From Gracilariopsis chorda (Eukaryota > Rhodophyta > Florideophyceae > Gracilariales > Gracilariaceae), in contig NBIV01000370.1 in NCBI GenBank assembly GCA_003194525.1, positions 1 through 46,388 on the forward strand: a stretch of DNA of 46,388 bases. The letters are read 5' to 3'. Below are positions 30,530 to 39,681 of the stretch, piece by piece (position 1 is the first letter of the stretch; each line of letters begins with the position of its first letter). Both the position numbers and the translations under genes were made by a program. The notes below the pieces were generated by a model, which did not search any database, had not been told where the DNA came from, and saw only the letters and a program-made list of their open reading frames with translations.

Positions 30530-31613
30530 GGAGTTCGAACGCAATTAGTCGTGTCCAGTCGGCAAACGTCGCGTCCCCCGCCCTGCCTTCGTCACTGTCT
30601 CTCTCGTTCCCAACGCACTGTAGTGCGAAGGTGGGCGCTGTGCACTCTGCCATCAAGCCCCACGTCTGTCATGTCTCCCCCCCTCCTCGGTTCCCGACAT
30701 CGTCGCAAGCTATACACCACCGTTCATTTGCACCCTGTTCAAGGAGCAGTTCCACATTTTTGACGTCAATGGCAGTCCACTTCCCCCAGCGCTTCAACTG
30801 AAACCGCTACAATAGCAACAAACACCGCTGCGCTGCTGCAAACAATACGCAAGGAACTGCAAGGTGAAGGCACTAAGCTGTGGAATATGCGTGCATTGTC
30901 GTCTGTGCCACGACGAAAATCTCTTCTACGACCACCAAATCAACCGCTTCGACACTGGTGCGGTGCTATACACCATGTTTCTTACCTAGCAGAGCATTTG
31001 TTCGCGTTGCACGGGCGGCCACATACGCTCCAGCTACCGCGCCTGCCGCGAAGAAGCAAACGTAAAGGAAGCTTACAGCAGTGTTTACTTGTTAAGACGT
31101 TGGTCTATAATAGGAAATAGAGAATGGATGGGAGTGTGTTTTGCAGACAATGGCAGTTTGAAGCGAAAACTGCCCCGTGCAACAGCCCACGCACAAAAAA
31201 GTTTGGCGCTTGGCATATGAGATCGTTCAGAATTGTGCCAACGTCCTCCATCTTCAACTCAAATTCCGCAACACGGCGTAAAATACCCTCTAGCCCGAGC
31301 AGTATAGACGAAGAGAATCCAAATCCCTTAACAGTATTTGGAATTGTTTCCGTTGCCATTTGTGCGTTCCACAGGAATGACAGCAACGGCGCATCTTCTT
31401 CTTCTGCTTCCATCTCTACTAAATCACAATACTGAAATGAATGTTCTGACAAGCTGGAATCGTCTGAAAGCTATCGAATGATGTAGGTTACGTCTGGGAT
31501 GGACGTTGTGAAGTGGCTGGAAGAATGTTGCTGAAAATTTTCGGGGCCCTCACCAGATATTATATGAGCAAAACAAAATACCCTAGGAGGTATAATACCT
31601 TTTACCAAGTTGG
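30530..31613. other. No gene recognised
   Basis: A pyrimidine-rich part (30560-30800) and overlapping ORFs of about 105-115 codons on opposite strands at 31105-31452. Neither strand's product has a recognisable domain, so I do not choose between them. Confidence 0.35.
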
Positions 31614-31717
31614 CCTGTCATGGCAAGGATGTGGCCCATGACAGGTTATTATGAGTTGTTGCTTAGACCTAATATGCACAACTAGAGATTATGCGCTTAG
31701 CCTAATTGACTATAAAA
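31614..31717 (+). promoter_or_regulatory. 10 bp dyad followed by a TATA box
   Basis: CCTGTCATGG (31614-31623) and CCATGACAGG (31636-31645) are perfect inverted repeats with a 12-base spacer. A TATA box, TATAAAA, lies at 31711-31717. Pyrimidine-rich sequence follows with no ORF of note. It looks like a promoter, perhaps of a solo LTR or a lost retroelement. Confidence 0.4.
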
Positions 31718-32376
31718 CCTCGAAGTCGGTGACCTCTAAGTCAACTCGCGCCAAACCACTTCTGCTTCCTTTGGCGACCCCCACCTTCTCTTAGAGCTGT
31801 CTGCTCCCCCTCGCCTCCAACACTACTCTATCCAACTTTCCCCGCACAAACCTGCAGCTCGGTCTCCTGCACACCGTGAGCGACTCGGCTGCCTCGGTCG
31901 ATTACGAGATCAGCCAGCGTACTACTTCTCTCCAATCCACGCCGTACACCTAAGATTTTTGTTCGTGCGTGTTCAGTGAAAACATTTGTATCTCTATTGC
32001 GCTAGACCTAAGGTTTTGGTCGCGCATCTGTTGTCACCACTCTTCTTCTCCACCGCTACTAATGGGCCGCTGTCCTGTGTACGCTTTTGTCATCACCTAT
32101 TTCCGCCTTGCCTTAGTTGGGGCCGTGCATTTCTTTTGCCTGCCACCGCATTAATCACGTTCCTATTACCCCTTTTTAGTCCACTATCTATTGACATTGC
32201 ACGCCAGTGCTAGTACTCTCGAGCTACGAATATATTTTCGAGATACTAACCAGCAAAAAAGGGTACAAAAAGGGCTGTTGTCGTCCGGTGTCGTGAAATC
32301 GTGCAACAAGACACTCCGATATCACGTGCGTATAAAGGTGCTCAAACAAGGGAATACAACCTGAGATCTCAGAGTT
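31718..32376. other. Pyrimidine-rich region without a gene
   Basis: A C/T-rich stretch after the TATA box at 31711, with only short ORFs. It could be the transcribed leader of a degenerate LTR. A second TATA-like TATAAAGG occurs near 32332. Confidence 0.35.
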
Positions 32377-32409
32377 GGCACGTGCCACGTGGCACGTCCC
32401 ATATAAATA
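32377..32409 (+). promoter_or_regulatory. Overlapping G-box palindromes next to a TATA box
   Basis: GGCACGTGCC (32377-32386) and GCCACGTGGC (32384-32393) are perfect palindromes sharing three bases, and a third GGCACGT half-site follows at 32391-32397. Each has the ACGT core bound by bZIP/bHLH factors. TATAAATA starts at 32402. This is a compact promoter-like array, but no convincing ORF lies downstream on the plus strand. Confidence 0.5.
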
Positions 32410-32522
32410 ACCGTCGGTCAGCTACCACCTGCCAGTCGCAACTGACCTGCTTCAACAAACGAGTCAGGCAGACGTGCATAGCTGTGGCCCCACTGAGGGT
32501 ACCACATAACTAAGGGATCCAC

Positions 32523-32987
32523 TTACGCTGGATAAGACGGGCTTTCCGGAATCCGTACCGTACGTCTCTGTTCTTGCTGATGCCCGAATGGAAAACCGAG
32601 AGAACAGACTGAAATAAGATAACCGTTCAGAACATGAACAAAGTGCCTCACTGATGCAGATGTACGACCATGTGGAATATTATTGCACTTAATGCGAACC
32701 AAAGTGGTGATGTCATAAAAACAATTCCAATACGGGTATTCGTTATTGCACCGCAGATATGGAATCAAACTTGTGAGAAACGGAATGACACCACCAGGGA
32801 CGAAATGCAGGTAGAACATTATTCCAGATACGATTAGAGCATAGAGTAGTGGGCTGATAACTGTTATCCGTAAACATATACTAAACGGATAGAATATGCG
32901 AGTAGAAGCAAGAGCGGGTAAAGCAATCACAAACCAACTGTGGTATAGCCACACGAGTACACCAAAATCTGCTACGCAGAAACGCAA
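32523..32987 (-). other. Hydrophobic 154-codon ORF, uncertain
   Basis: The ORF is hydrophobic in its first 80 codons and could suggest membrane segments (LVWLYHSWFVIALPALAS, VISPLLYALIVSGIMFYLHF), but T-rich codons alone give such a pattern. It lies downstream of the Copia RNase H on the same strand, where an LTR or untranslated sequence would be expected. No family is recognised, and it may well be non-coding. Confidence 0.2.
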
Positions 32988-33069
32988 TTATCCTAGCGCA
33001 AAATGTATTGCAGAGGGGTGATATACCACTGCGGAGTAGTAAGAATATTTGGATTCGGGGTACGGTTTC

Positions 33070-35125
33070 TTAACCTGAGAAAATGATCAACCAAGTTCTG
33101 ATTACTTCTACAAGACAGATCTCGGAAATCTGTCCCGAGTGGTATCCTTCAGATGCAATTGCAATGTCAATCATCAGCCGCTGCTTCGAAGTCAGAGATT
33201 CTTTATGGAAAGTGTAAAAAAGAGACTTAGATTTCACTAGTGCACACATCGGTAACGGGTTTTGGCTGAGCGAAAGTCCGAGTTCGGCCAAAACCGTGTA
33301 TGCGACATCAAAAATGTAATCCAATGCATTCAATTCAGCTGCTAGAACTGAGCTGGTGAGGCGAAGAGCTTTGTAGTAATTACCGTTTAGATGGATAACT
33401 GTTCCAAAACCGCCAGCAAGGAACATTACATAACCAAGCTGGGAAGTCAAGTACGCATTGTTGGAAAAGGATGCGTCTGAATCGCAAAGAAATTGGATAG
33501 GTTCGACATCCAAAGACCAGAACAGGATCGAAGAGTCATGGGAGGTAACGTATTCAATCTTCTGTTGAATTGTCGTATTATCTGGATGAAATCTCTTCCA
33601 AAGTGTTCCCTTGTCACCTGAGTGAATAGAGATACCTGGTAAAGGATATCAACCCTCGAGTGAGCGAGCCTAGCGAGCTTGATCATAACGGACGTAAAGC
33701 TTCCATATGTACCGTCAGCCAGAATCGGTGCGATATTTTCACAATATTGTCACTGAGTGATCTGCATATTTCTGGATCAGCCTCACTCAATCCTAAAACC
33801 AGTGAAAGTGCAGCACTAGCTCGAATCGCGTTTCGTCTCGACTATTTCGTGAGTTCAGTGGCAGATTTGACGAAAATCTTGCGTTCTTGTGCTAGGTAGA
33901 TACAAGGCAGTCTTTCAAGAGTACCATTGCGGTTCATATAGCCTAGCGCTGGGCCGGAGCGCAAAGCTTTCATTTCGGATTCCGAATGGTGCTGCTTCTC
34001 CATGGTGGCAAAGCAGAGGTCTCCTGATTCACAAAGTCTGTAAACGCGTTTCAAGAGTGTAAGCACTGATGAAACTCTAAGTGACGTACAGAAATCAGCT
34101 GAGAAACGTAGAAATCGCTGAAAAGTGGTTCTATCGACTGCAATTTCGCGTTTGTTATGTCGTTTGTCCACCATTTGAAAGCAAATAGGACGTAGAGAGC
34201 AAGGATAATCCTTAATGATTGTAGTTGAATTGCCCGGCTATAGTGAGCCATGAGTTGGTTTATCTGATAGCGGTGTTCGATGACATATTGGGCTTGGAAT
34301 TTTCCTTTTTCGCCGTCGGTGAACTTGATTGTTAGAACAAATCTTCCGCCTTGCACATCTGCCTTCAGTGGTATGTCCCTCTTTACAGATACTCGTAAAG
34401 GCACCACGCTGAAACCGTTCAGGTATTTCGGACTTCTTAGCTTCCGAAATCCGGGGATCCTTGGCGCGGGGATCATCAGAACGGAGAATTTCTGTCATGT
34501 AGATGTCATCCGGTTCGGAACAATACTTGGCTAGACCATCGAGTATATAACATATAATGGTGTCAGATAATGTCTATGCGAGTCCTTGAGGATTTAACCG
34601 AGTATGGTTGAATGAGGTTATATCCGAATATAGTAATGGAGACAAAGAAAAGAGCATAGCGCCGTATTCCACAGAGCTCAATTCATAAGCACCAAGCCAT
34701 TCTATGATATGGCTGGCTACATTCCTATCTCTCCAAAGTAAGACTTTGTCACAGGGTCTGTAAGCGGCATTGGCCAACTACCAAACATAATCACGCAAAG
34801 CGGGTTGAAGGTGGAGCTTTTCTATATGCTGTATATCTCCCTCTGCGCAGCTGTACACAGTTTGGCTCTTTTTTCCAAAGCAACCCTGGAATGCCCTCAC
34901 CAATGAAATCTAGTGAAGTGAATTGATCAAATACCAGAACGGATGGAATTAAGCATTCTGGGAACAAGATATTTCTCATCGCATAGACAGAGAAACCGAG
35001 TATGGTGCTCAGTTCCATATTCGGCGACATAATCTTCAGTTTGTTGAAATTCTTTCGAATTAGATGGTTAAAGCGTTCAACTATTCCTATTTAAGATTGA
35101 AATTCAATACCAGTGCGCATGACGT
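33070..35125 (-). pseudogene. Second Copia-type pol: integrase end, RT, RNase H
   Basis: Read right to left. The end of the integrase is IGIVERFNHLIRKNFNKLKI (near 35090), after a TAA in the same frame, followed by LSTILGFSVYAMRNILFPEC and PSVLVFDQF. Then come DKVLLWRDRNVASHIIEWLG (about 34700), GGRFVLTIKFTDGEKGKF and SLRIILALYVLFAFKWWTND (RT, 34150-34380), LLKRVYRLCESGDLCFATME (about 34000), and RLAHSRVDILYQVSLFTQVT (about 33650). RNase H is SDASFSNNAYLTSQLGYVMF (about 33470) with VLAAELNALDYIF and SKSLFYTFHKESLTSKQRLM. The catalytic D-D pair of RT is not readable in 33700-33900. It is a different Copia lineage from the one at 10.3-18.6 kb and closer in style to the gag-protease fragment at 0.8-3.3 kb. 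Frames change many times, so it is dead. LTRs were not found. Confidence 0.75.
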
Positions 35126-35693
35126 CGACGCTCGAGGCCTTTGCAAGTGATATAAAGTTGTTTCTGTAGAGCAACGCGTATGCACATAACCTATAGGCGA
35201 TGTGAATCACGAATGATTCAGTACCGACGTTGCATCAGTTCAACTAAGGTATGATTAGACCCTTGGAAAGCTTGGGTGAAATTTGATGAAATTTTAATAG
35301 GTATTTATGGAACCTTTGTGGATTATTTGTATGATATCTGGAATAGATGGACGCGTCGTAAGCCTAAGGAAATTGTTCATAGCTGGTATGATTCACACGT
35401 GACGTGTTCGTCTGTGTTCCCGGAACGCTAGTATTTGGGGCTAGTTTGGTCTGATTGAAATATGTCGTCCAAAACTTCTGCAGAAAATGACGGATCGCGA
35501 TTGCAGAGGTAATTTTCGTTAATGTTTTAGAGTGCCAGCTAGTTTTCGCATTCGATTCTAGCACAGAGTCTTCCATATTATGAATGCAAAACGAACGCAA
35601 AAGACGTCGCTAGTTTACCGTGGAGTTTTGTATGTCATTCGCTAGATGTGAATAACGGGTCTGGAGCTTAAGAACTGCTCTTACCAACCCATA
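35126..35693. other. No gene recognised
   Basis: AT-rich sequence upstream of the Copia remnant, without a domain or repeat that I can name. The integrase core and upstream domains of that element are missing, so it was truncated near 35125. Confidence 0.4.
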
Positions 35694-36479
35694 TCACGGC
35701 GACACCCATAAAAACCACTCTCCACCGAGAGGCGGCTGCGTCTCCGTCTCTGGGAACGTCAGTTTGAAGAAGTCGTCCGGTACGCTCTCTTCCTTCTCCT
35801 TCTTCACTCTCTTCCCCCAACATCCACAACGCCTCTCCTCATCAACCTCACCATCCACCTCCCACCTCCTCTTGCGCTGATCACCCAAGATTCTCTCTGC
35901 CTCCCTCGCCCCCTCTCCTACAATCCTAAGCCCACGATTCCCCTTCCTAGTGCCCTCCTTCGCCTTCTTCCCTCCACCCACTCCACGCTTACCGCATCCC
36001 TTCAAGTCCTCTCTCACTATTGGCCTCTTCTCCCCAACCCTCCCCTTGCACACCTCCCCCTCGCTCTCCGCAGTCTCGGCCACAAACCGTACCCCCTCCT
36101 TCTCGACTTCCCCATCAAAGCCCCCGTCTCCAGGTCCAAAGCTTATCCCATCGCCACTCACATACCTAAAACCACCCGTCATCTTAACATTCGGCGTCAC
36201 AGTCACGGGTGAGCCCCGCCGTCCACCACGAATCTCCCCAACTCCACTTCCCTCCTTCACCAACGTCTCCACCTCCCGTAGCCGCGCCTGAAACCTTTCC
36301 TGCTCCTCCCTCAACCCTCCCACCTCTCGAACCACAAACGCTGCAATCTTCTTCCCCATCCCACGCACACCTCTCTCCACCTCCTTCACCACCTCCCTCA
36401 CCATCTTCCTAGAACACAACGCAAGCACTCCCTCCAACCCTTCCTCCTCCGCTTCCTCCTGTTCCCACTTCTTCCGCAT
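35694..36479 (-). CDS. Hypothetical coiled-coil, highly charged protein
   Basis: A long open frame, taken from the ATG at 36479 (262 codons including the stop). The frame extends a little further up to a TAG about 40 bases before this ATG. Residues 1-90 are heptad-like and charged (KKWEQEEAEEEGLEGVLALC, REVVKEVERGVRGMGKKIAA, LREEQERFQARLREVETLVK), a likely coiled coil. A Gly-rich middle and Lys/Arg-rich basic segments (GGGKKAKEGTRKGNRGLR) follow, and the end is DDFFKLTFPETETQP. No family is recognised. The coding strand is strongly purine-rich, so the plus strand here is almost all pyrimidine. With the membrane protein and coiled-coil ORFs to its right it may belong to one element. No poly(A) signal is seen close behind the stop. 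Confidence 0.45.
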   Translation of the reverse strand: MRKKWEQEEAEEEGLEGVLALCSRKMVREVVKEVERGVRGMGKKIAAFVVREVGGLREEQERFQARLREVETLVKEGSGVGEIRGGRRGSPVTVTPNVKMTGGFRYVSGDGISFGPGDGGFDGEVEKEGVRFVAETAESEGEVCKGRVGEKRPIVREDLKGCGKRGVGGGKKAKEGTRKGNRGLRIVGEGAREAERILGDQRKRRWEVDGEVDEERRCGCWGKRVKKEKEESVPDDFFKLTFPETETQPPLGGEWFLWVSP

Positions 36480-36499
36480 CCCCACAGCCACGGCTTCCT

Positions 36500-37108
36500 C
36501 AATCTCCGCAAGGAACTATCCCCAGCTGCGCGATCCGCGGCCACTGGTCATCTCAAGCACAACACAGCTCAAAGAAAGCGGCAAAGATCAAAAGAAGCGG
36601 TAAAGATCGAAATAAGTGGAAAGCCCCCGGTGAGAACCTCACGCGCCAGCCGCTCCCGCGTATTCACTTCCCCGCCATTTTACCCCCATCCAAAAACCCC
36701 CATACACTGTATTTCAAAGTATCTAGCACTTTCCGCTTTTACTTTCATTTCTACCCCACCCAATAACCTCTCTCATATCGTCACCCTCTCTCTACACCCC
36801 AGATGTACCCCTTCAATGCCCAATAAACTCATATTCTTTACCTCTACCGCCATCCCACAGCCCCCATTTACATAAACCTCATTATTTCTTCTTCATAACC
36901 CTTTCCCCCTTTTCCGCGCACATTCTGGACCTCTTATACCACTTCTACCAGAAAGTGTTTCTCATCTCCTTTGTCCTCACTTCTCAATATTGTGCATTGA
37001 ATATGAACAGAAACGCGTTCAAAACGCATAGAACAACCGTTTGGTCCTGCCTTTAATCTTCCTTCATCTAGTCGCCATCATCTAGTTCAATAAAGCTATT
37101 CTGTTGCA
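36500..37108. other. Pyrimidine-rich intergenic region
   Basis: Holds the divergent upstream sequences of the coiled-coil ORF (left) and the membrane protein ORF (right). Near 36575-36616 is a short direct repeat, AAGCGG(C/T)AAAGATC. Otherwise only C/T-rich sequence. Confidence 0.4.
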
Positions 37109-37115
37109 TATAAAA
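37109..37115 (+). promoter_or_regulatory. TATA box of the membrane protein gene
   Basis: TATAAAA within TTGCATATAAAATCAG, 76 bases before the ATG at 37191, followed by a CT-rich leader (TCTCTCTCTCTCCCG). Spacing suits a start site near 37140. Confidence 0.6.
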
Positions 37116-37190
37116 TCAGACACACCTGCCCGTTCTCTCTCTCTCCCGTTCTTCATCAACAGTTCCGCCCTTGACCTAGCACCTCTAAAC

Positions 37191-38390
37191 ATGTTGTTCG
37201 AGAACTTTCGCTCCCAACAATACGTCTTCCTCCACAATGACGTCCGAGCAACTCTCACGGTCGACATTCTCCCCAACAAAACCTACCTTCTTTTCAACAA
37301 TTGCTTGAAGCTAGAGTACTGCAGGGACACAAACAAGTCATATCTTTCAGGCGCAGCATCCATTCTAAGTGATGAAGTGAAAGCCGAAATGACCAACATT
37401 GACCAACTCCTGCGCGACAACCCCTCTGACCCCCGGTTCTTGCAAAATCACCTTCTACTACAAGACCTCCCATACCTTCGACACATATCCAACTACATTC
37501 GTTCCTCTCAATCCCTTTCGAACAATCCATTCCATATGGCAAGTCTTCTTTCTCTACTAGTTTTTACCTCCCTCCTCTCCTTCGCCATCGGAACTCTCTA
37601 CGGTGTTTTGAAACCAGTGGTCACCAAATTCCTTCTATCCGGCCATTACTCCTGTGAAGCGGAGACTGGATATACCATACTGTACAGTATCATCGAGACA
37701 GTACTCCCTATCTTGTTGTTCGACTTTGCATTCTCCCTTCACAAGGAGTTGTTCGGCTCCCTCTCTTTCTGCCCAATGAACCCCACTCAACATTATGGCA
37801 GACTGAGCACCATCAGCGCAAGATTCGCAGGATTTGCCATAGCTGGACTCCTCGCCCTGAACGCGAACATATTCGCCGCCTACGAACTGCTATCAACGCC
37901 AGCTTCCCTAAGCTGTTCTATACGGAACGCCTCCATCGCGTTCTTTCCGGGTGGATTCTTCTTCGCCCTAACAGTCTACTTTGTCGACAGATTGGCCGTG
38001 TACGCCCTCACAGGCCACCCGTTCAACAACATAGCCCTTCTCCCATATTCGTCACACTATCTCTCCAACATCATACAAATTTTTACGTCAACGGCCTGGA
38101 AGTCTCTTCGAAGAGCATTGTTCCTGGACGACATCGTAATCTCCATTTGCATCTTTCTTCGTCGAGTTGTGCCCGTCTTCTTCGCGCACTTCACTTCGGA
38201 GTCCATCCAACCTTCTGCCTTTTCAACCCACAGAGGTTTCCCTCCACTAGTGACTAACATTTTATTCATTCTTCTCCTCGTCTGCTCCAGCGCTATAGAC
38301 TATGAAATCAAATATAGATTCAAGCGATATATTGCAGCTATCGGAACAAACCCCAGACCCCCAACCTCTCGGGTCCTTCCGTACGAATAA
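37191..38390 (+). CDS. Multi-pass membrane protein, unknown family
   Basis: A 399-residue intact ORF. I take ATG 37191 because the frame upstream has no ATG and crosses the TATA box at 37109. Residues 1-110 are soluble and mixed. Hydrophobic segments of membrane length then lie at about 116-140 (MASLLSLLVFTSLLSFAIGT), 161-182 (TILYSIIETVLPILLFDFAF), 212-233 (FAGFAIAGLLALNANIFAAY), 250-272 (IAFFPGGFFFALTVYFVDRL) and 354-371 (VTNILFILLLVCSSAIDY). A weaker one is near 314-333 (DIVISICIFLRRVVPVFFAH), making five to six passes. The C-terminus is short and basic. No catalytic or transport motif is recognised. Its neighbours are coiled-coil ORFs, so it may be an envelope or membrane component of the element, or an unrelated host gene. 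Being unbroken, it could be active. Confidence 0.7.
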   Translation: MLFENFRSQQYVFLHNDVRATLTVDILPNKTYLLFNNCLKLEYCRDTNKSYLSGAASILSDEVKAEMTNIDQLLRDNPSDPRFLQNHLLLQDLPYLRHISNYIRSSQSLSNNPFHMASLLSLLVFTSLLSFAIGTLYGVLKPVVTKFLLSGHYSCEAETGYTILYSIIETVLPILLFDFAFSLHKELFGSLSFCPMNPTQHYGRLSTISARFAGFAIAGLLALNANIFAAYELLSTPASLSCSIRNASIAFFPGGFFFALTVYFVDRLAVYALTGHPFNNIALLPYSSHYLSNIIQIFTSTAWKSLRRALFLDDIVISICIFLRRVVPVFFAHFTSESIQPSAFSTHRGFPPLVTNILFILLLVCSSAIDYEIKYRFKRYIAAIGTNPRPPTSRVLPYE

Positions 38391-38898
38391 CTTCTAGAAC
38401 AACAGACCAACAATACAGAATACCTTCGTTGTCGTAGCCCCTTCATCTTCTATCTTCCGCATTCCCTTCCAGTCGGCGTCTTTGCACAGCTGTTAAGATT
38501 TAGGATATGTGAGCTACATACTATGCTTCTCTTCTATACCCCATTTTAGAGGTTTTTCTTATAACTATACCACTTTTTAATATACGCGAGTGAGTTCATT
38601 GTACGTTTTAGAAGGCGAGTGAGCTTGAAGTAAGATATCCAATGCCAAGGTTTTCATTGTAGACGGCTCCATACACGGTAAGAATTATATTTGGTTCATT
38701 CTGATTCAGAAACACAGTTAGACGCATATTGTAGTATTAACATATCAAGCTGCGTACGTGGAAAGCTGTTTAGATGTCGCGAAAGTACGGTTTTAGTAGA
38801 AAATTGGAGACCGAAAGATTTGAGGACGGGTTAGCGTCGATACTAAACATCTCGCGTACTATATCGCAGCTTTGTTCAGAGCTTAAGCTATTTTCACG
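38391..38898. other. Intergenic region
   Basis: Between two plus-strand ORFs. No AATAAA is seen close after the stop at 38390 and no clear TATA box before 38899 (a TACTATATC lies near 38857). A GGCGAGTGAG/ACGCGAGTGAG pair occurs near 38584-38624. Confidence 0.4.
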
Positions 38899-39561
38899 AT
38901 GTCGAGTGGGTACATTGGAGATGAAGAACTGCTCACTCTTTTGAATCACACGGAAGTCCCCGAAACGCCGCCCAGAGATGAAGCAGATGGTTATGAGGGA
39001 ACAGAAGAGAAGAAGAAGACTGTTGGGCTAGGAGAGCTGGGAGTTGGAGTAATGGCTGCAAATGGAGGAGGAGATGCAGGTGGTGGACCGGAGCACAGAC
39101 TCAGAAAGGATATGAAGGCCCGGGTTAAGGCTTTAAGTGCCTCGTTGAAGGAGAGTTTGTATACTTGTATGACAGATGTAGTGTTTGAGTATTGTGGCCT
39201 GTCTTGGAGCGTTTCTGATGGTGGGATTCCACTGGAAGTGGTTACTATTGTTCGAAATCGGATGAACATGGCAGGGGTCTTGATGGGGGATCATGTGGAA
39301 GGGATCGTGGAGTGCTTGGTGAGGGAAATAGGAGCACTTTATCGAAAGAACAATGCTCTAGAAGACAGAGTGACTGTCGTTGAAATGCAGCTTAGAGAGG
39401 CCGTTGATATTCAGGTGCACTTGAAAAACAGAGTAAACGGAGCACAACATGGGGCCGGTGGAGCAGGCGGTGCTCATAGAAGCTGCCTAGGGACGAGGAA
39501 AAGAATGGAAGACAAAAGTGAAGATGTGGAGCGAGGTACTCTCTTGAAGAAGAAAAGTTGA
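38899..39561 (+). CDS. Hypothetical 220-residue coiled-coil protein
   Basis: Intact from ATG 38899 to TGA 39561. Residues 1-70 are acidic and Gly-rich (EEKKKTVGLGELGVGVMAA), residues 75-170 helical (RLRKDMKARVKALSASLKES, HVEGIVECLVREIGALYRKN), and residues 150-175 look like a coiled coil (NNALEDRVTVVEMQLREAVD). A Gly/His loop and a basic end with four lysines (LLKKKS, RKRMEDKSED) may act as a nuclear signal. No family is recognised. A poly(A) signal follows at 39587. It converges on the dioxygenase-like gene at 39682, with only 120 bases between the two stops, so the two were probably organised together in one element. Confidence 0.6.
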   Translation: MSSGYIGDEELLTLLNHTEVPETPPRDEADGYEGTEEKKKTVGLGELGVGVMAANGGGDAGGGPEHRLRKDMKARVKALSASLKESLYTCMTDVVFEYCGLSWSVSDGGIPLEVVTIVRNRMNMAGVLMGDHVEGIVECLVREIGALYRKNNALEDRVTVVEMQLREAVDIQVHLKNRVNGAQHGAGGAGGAHRSCLGTRKRMEDKSEDVERGTLLKKKS

Positions 39562-39586
39562 CAAGTTAAGACATATGTTTCTGATG

Positions 39587-39592
39587 AATAAA
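39587..39592 (+). terminator. Poly(A) signal AATAAA (plus strand)
   Basis: AATAAA 26 bases after the stop codon of the 220-residue ORF, in GATGAATAAAGAAAAGG. The distance is typical for eukaryotic 3' processing. Confidence 0.6.
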
Positions 39593-39645
39593 GAAAAGGA
39601 CGACTCCTAGCTCTTATGTGCATCATGATATAAATGAGACAATGC

Positions 39646-39651
39646 TTTATT
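39646..39651 (-). terminator. Poly(A) signal AATAAA (minus strand)
   Basis: TTTATT on the plus strand is AATAAA on the minus strand, about 31 bases after the stop of the dioxygenase-like ORF. With the plus-strand signal at 39587 it makes a tight convergent pair of gene ends. Confidence 0.6.
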
Positions 39652-39681
39652 TACGGCGGTACTAGAATGTATCTGTCATCG

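Noticed and set aside
31105..31452. A 115-codon minus-strand ORF with a competing plus-strand ORF.
   Set aside because: Neither product has a motif and nothing in the context favours one strand.
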